Origin: DAORDI01 sp035345895
Lineage (GTDB): Bacteria > Spirochaetota > Leptospiria > Leptospirales > Leptospiraceae
Direction: 5' to 3'
Length of the DNA: 64,000 nt
Assembly: GCA_035345895.1 (NCBI GenBank)
Contig: DAORDI010000001.1
Coordinates: forward strand, 1-64,000
Positions 36,573 through 45,228 of this stretch are shown piece after piece; within the stretch, counting starts at the first letter, position 1, and each line of letters begins with the position of its first letter. Position numbers and translations under genes: made by a program. The notes below the pieces were generated by a model. It made no database searches and was not told the DNA's origin. It saw only the letters and a list, made by a program, of their open reading frames with translations.

Positions 36573-38363
36573 TCAGGCAGAAATGCCGTCTGTTTTTTTC
36601 ATGAAAAATGCACCTCTGAGTCTGAATATCCAGTATCCCGAAAAAAATACCATATAGAGCCAGGCAAAAAGGTTTCCAAACCGCACATAAAACGTGGGAG
36701 GTTCTCTCATTACAGGAACGCGTGCTGCATACGTTGCACTTGCTTCCTGAGCTGTATAGTTCTCATTTAATATACGTCCCATATGATCTACGAATACGGA
36801 TGTACCTGAATTAGTCGAACGCACCATCCATTTTCTGGCTTCAATGGAACGGATTCTAGCCAGATCCAGATGCTGAAATGTTTCAATGCTCAGTCCGTAC
36901 CATTTGTCATTCGTGATATTGATGATGAAATCAGGATTTCCTGCCGAATAAAATTTTCTGACAAACTCAGGAAGAATCACTTCGTAGCAGATCAGAGGAA
37001 GAAATTTTCCCTCCTCTGCAGTCTCTGACTTATAGTCCGCATAATAACTTCGAATGGCATTCATATTCATATAACTCGAATCCATCCATTTCAGATGCGA
37101 CTTCTTCAGAACCTCAGGCTCTTTTGTGTTTTTGTAGTATGTAACGAGATTCTGTTCCTTGCCTTCCAGAAACCTTCCCACCTGAGGAATGATGTCATAG
37201 ATGATCGGAAACCATTCTCCTCCCGGAAAGTATTCCCCGAAAGCAAGCAGATAGGATTTCCTATAGTGTTCTCCCCTTTCTCCGTTCGGTGAAAATACGA
37301 CCGAATTGTTGTAGAATCTCTGATTTTTGGGAGATGCTTTATCATTTAAAAATATTGCATCAATCTCGTTAAAATACACGTTTGTCTTGTATCTGTTTGC
37401 CAGAAGATAGATCAGTGCTTCGTACCTGTAATAGTAAGAAGGATTATAAAGAACATTAGCAGGTGTGTTGTGAGTGGAAAAGAAAGGAACTCCTGATTCA
37501 GGCATGACGATGATATCAGGTTTTTTTTCATCTGCGGCCTTCACTGCCAGATCTTCCACATTCTGCATAATTTCCGTCAGAGATTCCATTACAGATCTTC
37601 CATCCCTGAACTCCAGAGGAGCATTCGGCTGGATCATCAGTATCTGTTTTGTCTTCTCAGGAACATAGGAATTCCATTTGAAATACAGATAGGTTCCGAT
37701 TAGAACAAAGAGCACAAGAACTGAGGATGGGAAAAGAAGCATTCTCTGAAAAGGCTTTTTCTTCAGAATCTTTTTACCGTGAAGGATTCCCGAAGCTGAT
37801 CTGAAAAGAGCATAGGAAACAACAGCCACAAGAAAGCTCAGTCCATAAACACCGGTAATCTCTGCGTTCTGTGCCAGAACACTGTTCCAGGCCAGTATGT
37901 TTCCCAGATAATAAGGAAAAAGCTGATAACTGAAAAACTCAGCACATAGAATGCTGAATCCTGCAATAAAAGCACCATAACCTTTAATTCGCATTTTCAG
38001 GCGGCTGTAAATCACCAGGTAAATTGCATATCTGGAATTTGTCACAAGTGCATAAAACAGAAACAGGAAAAAAGCAATCGGATAAGGAAACCCTCCGAAA
38101 ACCTGCAGCAGATGAATCATCCAGTTATAGGAAAGGACTGTCGCACTCATTCCGATCATAAAACCGACGATAATCAGTTTTTTTAATGATTTTCTGTATT
38201 TTTTCTCCATCCAGAAAAGAGGGAAAGGTGCGAGCCAGATGAGATGAGTCAGATGGAAAGGAACAAATGCGAGACTTGCGATAATTCCGTACCATAGAAT
38301 GCAGGCAAAATCAAACCATCTGGTTTTTCTGAATTTCTGAAATATCTGAACTGCTTTTTTCAA
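36573..38363 (-). CDS. lnt: Apolipoprotein N-acyltransferase
   Basis: A 596-residue inner-membrane enzyme that adds the third acyl chain to lipoproteins. The N-terminal six to seven helices are followed by a periplasmic nitrilase-type domain with the triad Glu289 (IIVMPESGVPFF), Lys369 (GEHYRKSYLLAFGEYFP) and Cys459 (LPLICYEVILPE), and a last helix at the C-terminus. It starts 2 bases after the gpmI stop, so they form an operon. It serves the many lipoproteins in this window. Confidence 0.93.
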   Translation of the reverse strand: MKKAVQIFQKFRKTRWFDFACILWYGIIASLAFVPFHLTHLIWLAPFPLFWMEKKYRKSLKKLIIVGFMIGMSATVLSYNWMIHLLQVFGGFPYPIAFFLFLFYALVTNSRYAIYLVIYSRLKMRIKGYGAFIAGFSILCAEFFSYQLFPYYLGNILAWNSVLAQNAEITGVYGLSFLVAVVSYALFRSASGILHGKKILKKKPFQRMLLFPSSVLVLFVLIGTYLYFKWNSYVPEKTKQILMIQPNAPLEFRDGRSVMESLTEIMQNVEDLAVKAADEKKPDIIVMPESGVPFFSTHNTPANVLYNPSYYYRYEALIYLLANRYKTNVYFNEIDAIFLNDKASPKNQRFYNNSVVFSPNGERGEHYRKSYLLAFGEYFPGGEWFPIIYDIIPQVGRFLEGKEQNLVTYYKNTKEPEVLKKSHLKWMDSSYMNMNAIRSYYADYKSETAEEGKFLPLICYEVILPEFVRKFYSAGNPDFIINITNDKWYGLSIETFQHLDLARIRSIEARKWMVRSTNSGTSVFVDHMGRILNENYTAQEASATYAARVPVMREPPTFYVRFGNLFAWLYMVFFSGYWIFRLRGAFFMKKTDGISA

Positions 38364-38365
38364 GA

Positions 38366-40018
38366 TCAGCTTCCTTTTCTGACGAGAAGACTTTCCAGAT
38401 AGTCCTCAGGTGCTTCATATCCCAAAATATCCAAAACGGTAGACGCTATATTCCCCAGTCCCGCACTTGCTGAATTTGTCTTCAGTGAAAACCTGTGCTT
38501 CGGATCGTAAAGACAGAGATTGACCGGATTCAGTGTATGACTTGTCTTTGGAACAGGCTTCCCGTTCTGCATCTGCACCCCGCCTTTTTTTTCGAGCTGA
38601 TACATCTCGTCTGCATTTCCGTGATCTGCAGTGACGAGCATCACTGCTCCGAGTCTGTCGGCGGCATCCTTGAGTCTTTTCATGCATTTGTCCAGTGTTT
38701 CCATTGCTCTGACTGTTGCATCAAAACTGCCGGTATGACCGACCATATCTCCGTTTGCAAAATTGACTCTCAGGAATTTGTTTCTTCCGTCCAGTGCTGT
38801 CAGAAGCGTATCCGTAATTTCAGGAGCCTTCATATCCGGTTTCTGATCAAATGGAATGACATCGGAAGGAATCTCCACATAGGTCTCCGTACTTTTGTCA
38901 ATATAACCGCTTCTGTTTCCGTTCCAGAAAAAAGTCACATGTCCGAATTTCTGAGTTTCTGAAATAGCATACTGTGTAATTTTTTCAGATGCCATATATT
39001 CTCCGAGTGTCCTGTCAATTGCAGGGGGAGATACAAGATATTTTTCAGGAAGTTTCAGATCGCCGTCATACTGCATCATTCCCGCATATCTGACGTCGGG
39101 CGTTCTCTTTCTGTCAAAAGGCTTGAAGTTCTTTTCAGTGAATGCCTTCGAGATTTCGATTGCCCTGTCTCCCCTGAAATTAAAGAATACGACTGAGTCG
39201 CCGTCATGGATTGTTCCGACAGGTTTTCCGCTTTCAGCGATCACAAATCCGGGAAGATACTGGTCTATGACTTTAGGATCTTCTTCCCGAAATGTCTGTA
39301 TTGCTTCTTTAATGGAAGAAAATGCACGTCCTTCTCCCAGCACATGAAACTTCCAGCCTCTTTCCACCATCGACCAGTCAGCATCGTATCTGTCCATAGT
39401 GACTGTCATTCTTCCGCCGCCGGAAGCAATCTTCACATCAAATTCACTGCTTCTCAGTTCTTTCAGAAAGGCTTCAAAAGGTTCAGTGTATTCCAGTGCG
39501 GATTTTTCAGGAACGTCGCGCCCGTCGAGAAGTGCGTGAACTCTGACCCTTTTGACTCCTGCTTTTTTTGCACCTGCGATCAGTGCCTTAAGATGATCTA
39601 TATGACTGTGCACATTTCCGTCGGAGAGAAGACCGATCAGATGAAGAGTTCTGTCCGAACTTCCTTTCAGAGGTTCGAGAATCCAGTTCCAGGCAGCACC
39701 GGCAAACAGTTCTCCGGAGTTGATGGAATTCGATACCAGTTTTGCACCCTGATCAAACACTCTTCCGCATCCCAGAACATTATGACCGACCTCAGAGTTG
39801 CCCATATCATCGTCAGAAGGCATCCCCACTGCTTTTCCATGTGCCTGAATTCGGATTGTAGGCGAACCTGACCAAAGTCCTTTCAGAACAGGGATATTTG
39901 CCGCTGCAATTGCATTGCCTTCAGCAGCTCCTCTGTCTGTAGCTCCCACCCCGTCCAAAATGACGAGCAGAAGCGGTTCCTGTATTCCTGTAATATTTTT
40001 TTTCTTAATCAGTTTCAT
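38366..40018 (-). CDS. gpmI: 2,3-bisphosphoglycerate-independent phosphoglycerate mutase
   Basis: A 550-residue alkaline-phosphatase-superfamily enzyme that interconverts 3- and 2-phosphoglycerate in glycolysis. The N-terminal metal site is in LLVILDGVGATDRG, the phosphoserine is in DDDMGNSEVGHN, and the second metal cluster is in LVTADHGNADEM. Length is normal (about 510-550). The ATG at 40018 is preceded by GAGGGAA. About 80 bases of its leader and first four codons are copied at 42934-43015. Confidence 0.95.
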   Translation of the reverse strand: MKLIKKKNITGIQEPLLLVILDGVGATDRGAAEGNAIAAANIPVLKGLWSGSPTIRIQAHGKAVGMPSDDDMGNSEVGHNVLGCGRVFDQGAKLVSNSINSGELFAGAAWNWILEPLKGSSDRTLHLIGLLSDGNVHSHIDHLKALIAGAKKAGVKRVRVHALLDGRDVPEKSALEYTEPFEAFLKELRSSEFDVKIASGGGRMTVTMDRYDADWSMVERGWKFHVLGEGRAFSSIKEAIQTFREEDPKVIDQYLPGFVIAESGKPVGTIHDGDSVVFFNFRGDRAIEISKAFTEKNFKPFDRKRTPDVRYAGMMQYDGDLKLPEKYLVSPPAIDRTLGEYMASEKITQYAISETQKFGHVTFFWNGNRSGYIDKSTETYVEIPSDVIPFDQKPDMKAPEITDTLLTALDGRNKFLRVNFANGDMVGHTGSFDATVRAMETLDKCMKRLKDAADRLGAVMLVTADHGNADEMYQLEKKGGVQMQNGKPVPKTSHTLNPVNLCLYDPKHRFSLKTNSASAGLGNIASTVLDILGYEAPEDYLESLLVRKGS

Positions 40019-40088
40019 AATTCCCTCATATTATTGCGTTATAAAACGATTTGAATTTTCTGCATTCAATTGTCGAATAGAAAAAGGA
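40007..40088 (-). repeat. gpmI leader, one of two direct repeats
   Basis: The leader and first four codons of gpmI (ATGAAACTGATT on the minus strand) match 42934-43015 over about 80 bases with a handful of differences. Both copies have the same orientation and flank a 2.8-kb segment holding two MITEs and one large gene. Confidence 0.85.
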
Positions 40089-40146
40089 CTGTCATTTTCT
40101 GTCATAAATCGTCTTTCTTAAATTGGAAGAAATTCTGTTCCTATTA

Positions 40147-40328
40147 GATTTGTTGAAAAAATCAAGAAATTATCTTTCATCAGAAACTAAATAGGGATTT
40201 TAGCCAGCTAGCGAAACCTCCGGCAGGATTAACTCAGCAGCGGCTCTCAAGTTTGTGCGCTTCAGCGTGCTGCAGGTTTTTTAGAAAAATTAAAAATAGA
40301 GTTGTTGAAACTAATTTTTCAACAACTC
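40147..40328. repeat. MITE family 2, copy 1, TA-flanked
   Basis: A 182-bp element with ends GATTTGTTGAAAAA and TTTTTCAACAACTC, flanked by TA on both sides (40145-40146, 40329-40330), as expected for Tc1/mariner (IS630-like) mobilisation. Its right end forms a perfect 18-bp hairpin (40293-40310 with 40317-40334), which can also end transcripts of the gene at 40375. Confidence 0.85.
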
Positions 40329-40334
40329 TATTTT
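40293..40334 (-). terminator. Hairpin terminator at the MITE end
   Basis: The stem AAAATAGAGTTGTTGAAA with its perfect complement and a 6-base loop lies about 40 bases after the stop of the minus-strand gene at 40375. It is followed on that strand by a T-rich tract. Function as terminator is inferred. Confidence 0.6.
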
Positions 40335-40374
40335 ACATTTTCGGAAAATGCGGTTTTTATGGAGACTTTCTGCA

Positions 40375-42609
40375 TCAGTCTTCTATCCTTTTTATATTCA
40401 TTTTAATGATATTTTCGATTCTGAGAAAATGATAACCCTTGGAAATCTTATAAGCGTACTCACATTCCCGTGAGACGCATCTGCGGGATTCCGGAGACAA
40501 ATGAGTTCCGACATCACTGCCTGCCCCGTAAGAAAATAGAACTGAAGGAATCTCTTTCTCGTCTGCCGTAAAAGAAAAAATCATATCTGTCTTCACATAC
40601 ACTGCTGCTTCAATCCATGACTTTTTTTTCAGATATATCACTGCAGGCCATACAGAATTTCCCCAGTCAATATCCGGACCAATTGGAAAAATTCTTTCAT
40701 CTGACGCCAGAATTTCGGCAATAGATCCTGCTTCCGTAAACTGATTTTCATAAGGATTCTTTATCAATAATTTATACTTAAAAATTTCCTTCTCATGGAA
40801 AAATCCCCGGAAGGAAGGAATATTAAATTCAGTCACTGGAACTGTCATACATCCTGCAAGAAACGTTTCCATTAAAGAAAATTGATTTATGTACTCCGGG
40901 TAAAAGAAATAATTCTGTCTGTTTCTGCAAACCGAGGATTCGGAGATTTCAAGAACAGCGGACTGTGAATCAGATGCAGGAGAACGGAAAAGTTCAACCT
41001 GCAGTATTCTGAATTTTAACAAAGGAGCTCCCCATAGAATCAAAAAGAGAATGAGGGCAAATTTTCCCTTCTTCCAGCTTCCTGCTGAAGAGAAAATTCT
41101 TCCCGCAGCAAGGATAATTAGGGGAAAAGTATAATAAACTGATTTATTATAGTTATACTTGTGAATTTTGGATGACCAGACAAGTGCTCCGGCAAGGATC
41201 ATTGTAAAAAGAAGGAAAAGAGATTCCTGATTAAAAAGAAGTCTGAGATTTTTCCGTTGCCGAAAAACAGCAGCCGCAGCAGTCAAAACAGCTCCAAAAT
41301 AAAAAAAAGCTGTCCATGCAAAATTCTGCTCAATCTGACCCCGGAAAGGATCTCTGTAATAAAACATTCTGTGATTTGCTGTTCCGGTCAATGGAATGAT
41401 AAGTTCACTTACGTTTTTTACTTCCGGTCCGAGCACCTCATTCCAGTAGGCGACTGACTCAGGACTGCCTGAATTGGATGAAGCCAGTTTCGAAGCCGAG
41501 CCTAAATTAGAAAAGAAGACAGGAAAGTAAATGAGAAATATTGCAGTCGAAGCAAGCAGTGCCTTGTATGAAACTTTGAGCCTGCGGATCAGATTTGGAA
41601 ATACGGCCAAAATTGAAAGAATCGGAAAGATCCAGACTGCTGTTCCTAAAAAATAGAATGAGGGTCCGAAAAGAAATGAGGCAGTGCATTCCGTAAAAAA
41701 GAAATTGGAGGTCTTTGATCTTTTCCAATGCACCGCCGAACGAAATATCCATAACATAGCTGAAAGGGAAACAAGCTGCAGATAAAAATGATTGTACGCT
41801 GTTTTGGTCATCACTGGCGAAAGAACTGAGAAGAATGCCAGCAAGTTTAAAATGAAACCTCTGAAGGGGGTGATCATAGAAAGGATTTCTCTAATCTGAA
41901 GACTGATAATGGAAGCAAGTGCAAGAAGTGTGGCGAAATAAAGAGTTTCTGCCTGTATGCAAATCAGTTTATGAATTGGGAAAAGTGACCAGTGCAGACT
42001 CCACCAGCCGGGGGAAAAGCCTTCCAATATGACCCTTTCCACCGGATCCAGATCCCATTTCGGTTTCTTTACTGATTCATCAAATTCCGTATTTTTAAAA
42101 AGATCAGGAAATTTTGCACTCATTCCAGTTTCATACAGTGCTCTGTGAACAGTCTGTTTCCATTTTGGAAATGATGCATTGGAATCAGGATTATTTTCCT
42201 GAAGTTTTATCGGAGCAAAATAAATTGTATGATCCCCTGTTTCTTCCGAAGCAAGGAATTCATTTTTTAAGTGAAGAAAAGGAAGAAACATAATAAAAAA
42301 GCTTATTGTCAAAAAAGTCAATGGAAATATCTGCTTCTGAAAAGATATCCAGTTTTTCCAGATGAAGTAAATTCCATACAATGCACCTGAAACAAGAATG
42401 ATGGAAACAGCTGCCTGCCCAGCCTTATGATGGAAGTACAGCTGGAAAACGGCACCAAGGGTATGCAGAGCCGAGAGACCGAAAAGTATCGGTATGGAAA
42501 TGAAGCCGCTTTTTTTTTCTTTTTGAATTCTGCTCAGAATAAAGCTGCCTATTCCAAAGGAACAGAGAATAACTGCCCAAAAGGCAGAAAAGTATTTCAG
42601 CAGGACCAA
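40375..42609 (-). CDS. Large polytopic membrane protein of unknown function (possible GT-C fold)
   Basis: A 744-residue protein with about 12-13 hydrophobic segments in the first 520 residues, then a soluble domain. The layout, with a long first loop holding SFPKWKQTVHRALYETG and GFSPGWWSLHWSLFPIHK, recalls GT-C glycosyltransferases, but I see no decisive acidic motif, so this is only a suggestion. The start is TTG 42609 with GGGAA before it. A run of nine A on the coding strand near 42510 may be prone to slippage. The gene is bracketed by MITE family 2 downstream, MITE family 1 upstream and the gpmI-leader direct repeats. Confidence 0.65.
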   Translation of the reverse strand: MVLLKYFSAFWAVILCSFGIGSFILSRIQKEKKSGFISIPILFGLSALHTLGAVFQLYFHHKAGQAAVSIILVSGALYGIYFIWKNWISFQKQIFPLTFLTISFFIMFLPFLHLKNEFLASEETGDHTIYFAPIKLQENNPDSNASFPKWKQTVHRALYETGMSAKFPDLFKNTEFDESVKKPKWDLDPVERVILEGFSPGWWSLHWSLFPIHKLICIQAETLYFATLLALASIISLQIREILSMITPFRGFILNLLAFFSVLSPVMTKTAYNHFYLQLVSLSAMLWIFRSAVHWKRSKTSNFFFTECTASFLFGPSFYFLGTAVWIFPILSILAVFPNLIRRLKVSYKALLASTAIFLIYFPVFFSNLGSASKLASSNSGSPESVAYWNEVLGPEVKNVSELIIPLTGTANHRMFYYRDPFRGQIEQNFAWTAFFYFGAVLTAAAAVFRQRKNLRLLFNQESLFLLFTMILAGALVWSSKIHKYNYNKSVYYTFPLIILAAGRIFSSAGSWKKGKFALILFLILWGAPLLKFRILQVELFRSPASDSQSAVLEISESSVCRNRQNYFFYPEYINQFSLMETFLAGCMTVPVTEFNIPSFRGFFHEKEIFKYKLLIKNPYENQFTEAGSIAEILASDERIFPIGPDIDWGNSVWPAVIYLKKKSWIEAAVYVKTDMIFSFTADEKEIPSVLFSYGAGSDVGTHLSPESRRCVSRECEYAYKISKGYHFLRIENIIKMNIKRIED

Positions 42610-42677
42610 GATTCTGTTCCCGGGAAAAAAATTTGAAACCGCAGATATTTTATTCTAACCATATTTTTTTCTGAATG

Positions 42678-42932
42678 ACTCACCTTACGCAGGTGGGGCG
42701 TTTAGGGCAGGAACGCCTGCCGGCGGCTTGAGGGCTCGCACATTTGGAAGCTGCTGCAAACTTAGAAGCCGCTGCCGCCCTCGCCAATCTCTGAAAACGG
42801 CGCCAACATTTAGAAGCTGGCTAAACTCCCGCAAGCGCGGAAGCTGCCGTTTTTGCTGATCCATTAGATTTCCCTAATGTTTTCTGAAAATTACCGATTC
42901 TAGACAGCATATCGTATTTGCGCAAGGTGAGT
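42678..42932. repeat. MITE family 1, copy B
   Basis: A 255-bp element with inverted ends ACTCACCTTACGCA (42678-42691) and TTTGCGCAAGGTGAGT (42917-42932). It matches copy A in reverse orientation and copy C at the window start. It has no coding frame of note and abuts the truncated gpmI-leader copy. Confidence 0.85.
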
Positions 42933-42933
42933 C

Positions 42934-43015
42934 AATCAGTCTCATCATTCCCTCATATTATTACGTTTTAAAACGATTTGAATTTTCAGCATTCAATTGT
43001 CGAATAGAAAAAGGA
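42934..43015 (-). repeat. Second copy of the gpmI leader, cut by a MITE
   Basis: On the minus strand this copy keeps the GAGGGAAT ribosome site and ATGAGACTGATT, matching the first four gpmI codons at 11 of 12 bases. One base later MITE copy B begins. It is thus a promoter/leader fragment without its gene. Confidence 0.8.
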
Positions 43016-43081
43016 TTCTCTCTTAACGAGACGTATTGCATACCTGCCTGAATCAGACTTCATATTTGAACACGACCGACG

Positions 43082-44950
43082 CTACTTACTCCCTATTATT
43101 TGAAACAGTGATACCGGCTTCGTCTTTCCTCTGACTGTAACTGAGTCAATTTCTTTCCATTGATACTTTGTACTGGATAAAAACTTCACTACATCATAAG
43201 ACACAAGGATTTCTGCAGAGTACTGTTTGGTCAATGATTCAATTCGGCTTGCAAGGTTGACAGTGTCTCCGATCACAGTTGTTTCGAGTCTGTTTTCTGA
43301 ACCTACAGTGCCGAGGATCAGTTCACCGAAATGAATTCCTATTCCTGTCTTGAGTTCGGAACCGTCCGGAAGTTTCTGCTTTTTCGCAGCGGCCTGAAGA
43401 TCTACTGCTGCCTGAACTGCTTTCTCAGGATCAGTGAAAAGAGCCATAATCGCATCTCCGATAAACTTGTCTATGAAGCCCCCTTTGGATTCAATGATCG
43501 GCTCCATAATTTCCAGGTACCTGTTCAAAAAAGCAAATGTTTCCTCTGTTCCTGCAGATTCGGAAAGTGAAGTAAATCCTCTGATATCAGTGAACAGCAC
43601 TGCCATTTCGACAGACTTTGCATCCCCCTTCTTCACCTGCAGAATATTTTCCCTGTCCAGATTTTTCAGGAACTGTTCAGGCACAAACCTCTGCATTGAT
43701 TTTGTATATGCTCTTTCCAGTTCCAATGCTTCTCTTTCTTTTGCAAGTGCAGCCTCTCTTGCTTTTGCTTCTTTGATTCTCAAGTCATTGAATCTGTATC
43801 CAAGTGCAAGAGAAAGCAGGACTGCCTCGAGTGCAGCTCCGATGATCTGGCTGTAATGAGTGACTGCATTTGCAAGGATCAGACCGAGGTTTTCTGCAAT
43901 GAACATACTCACGGACACCAGAAGAGTTCCCCAGGCTCCCGCAAAATAAAACGCCGGCTTGTATCCGGAACGTATACTGACATAAATTGCATAAACCAGA
44001 ACGCTGATCGCAAACCCAGGGAAAAGGTTGCCGATAAAAATACCCTGATTGATTGTAACGAACCTTATAGGAATCAAAAGGAGCAGACCGAACATTACAA
44101 TATAATGAATAAACTCAGTCAGCCTGGGTTTAATCTGCCGGATCTGCAGAAACTGATTTCCGAACAGAAGTGCAAATGCTGCTGTCAGAATGCTTGTAAT
44201 CATCACAACGTATGAGATTCCGTTATGGCATAAAGATCCGAACAGAAAACGGAAATAACCGTATACACTCAGATAAAATACAGTAAAAGTCAGTATATAA
44301 AAAACATACCAGAGATACGCCCGGTTTCGAATCGAAAGGAAAAGTAAAAAATTATACAATGCAAGAGAAATCATCAGCCCGAAAAAAAGACCGAAGAGAA
44401 GATGTCTGACTGTATCCATTTTCTGCAGCGCGGATTTTTCCCAGTAAAACAGAGGAACAGTCATTGAATCATTTGACTGTACAGCGATGAAAAACTGACA
44501 GGGTCCGTTCCAGGGTTTTACAGGGAACTGATAGTTGGGATGGAGGGGGAGTTTTTCATTCGGGATGTCCATTCCGGACTGATAAAACGAAATCTGCTTT
44601 CCGTCGCAGTACTGAAAAAAACGGATCTTGGAAAGAAGAGGAGATGCCGCTTCAATTACAGATTCTGTATTGTCATTCAGATTCAGTTCCACTTTCAGCC
44701 AGAGTTCTCTATTCTGAATTCCAAAGTTGGGATAGTCAGTTCTGCTTTTTTGAAACTGAACCGTTTTTTCCGGTTTGAGAATTTCTTCAAGTGACTCTTC
44801 CCTGTCAGTAAACAGATACGAGGAATGAGATCCAAGCTGTCTGTGACCGTGATGAAACCTTTGGTTCTCCGCGCCGTTTTCGGAATGTCCGCAGGATGAG
44901 AATAAAAGGACAGAGAAGATCATTATAAGAGAAAGCATTTTTAGATTCAT
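43082..44950 (-). CDS. 7TMR-DISM receptor fused to class III adenylate/guanylate cyclase
   Basis: A 622-residue protein. It has a lipoprotein-like signal (VLLFSSC, Cys20), a 7TMR-DISM extracellular domain (about 45-180, IQNRELWLKVELN), seven membrane helices (about 190-390), a coiled coil (KAREAALAKEREALELE), and a cyclase domain. The catalytic motifs VLFTDIRGFTSLSESAG, GGFIDKFIGDAIMALF and TVIGDTVNLASRIE are intact; Lys in DKFIGD favours ATP, hence cAMP. AAGGGAA precedes the ATG. It is divergent from the phosphatase at 45229 with 278 bases between. Confidence 0.88.
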   Translation of the reverse strand: MNLKMLSLIMIFSVLLFSSCGHSENGAENQRFHHGHRQLGSHSSYLFTDREESLEEILKPEKTVQFQKSRTDYPNFGIQNRELWLKVELNLNDNTESVIEAASPLLSKIRFFQYCDGKQISFYQSGMDIPNEKLPLHPNYQFPVKPWNGPCQFFIAVQSNDSMTVPLFYWEKSALQKMDTVRHLLFGLFFGLMISLALYNFLLFLSIRNRAYLWYVFYILTFTVFYLSVYGYFRFLFGSLCHNGISYVVMITSILTAAFALLFGNQFLQIRQIKPRLTEFIHYIVMFGLLLLIPIRFVTINQGIFIGNLFPGFAISVLVYAIYVSIRSGYKPAFYFAGAWGTLLVSVSMFIAENLGLILANAVTHYSQIIGAALEAVLLSLALGYRFNDLRIKEAKAREAALAKEREALELERAYTKSMQRFVPEQFLKNLDRENILQVKKGDAKSVEMAVLFTDIRGFTSLSESAGTEETFAFLNRYLEIMEPIIESKGGFIDKFIGDAIMALFTDPEKAVQAAVDLQAAAKKQKLPDGSELKTGIGIHFGELILGTVGSENRLETTVIGDTVNLASRIESLTKQYSAEILVSYDVVKFLSSTKYQWKEIDSVTVRGKTKPVSLFQIIGSK

Positions 44951-45228
44951 ATATCTGTTCCCTTGTAAAGTCGTCTATCCTGTTTTCCCAAATACAGAAC
45001 ATCCTCTGATTCATCAAATATGCCCAAGAGCAAAAATCAGGCAAACATATTATTCGGATATGCCTTTTCACTGTTTTTCGAGGAATAGTTTTCCTCACGG
45101 TTCATTCTGAATAAAAAGCCATTCTTCTGCGCAGATGCGTCAAATTTATCTCAATCGAAACCAAAAAAAGGATTGCTTTAATCACTTGCATCTCTGAAAA
45201 TTAGCCTTTAAAAATAGGAATACTGAGA

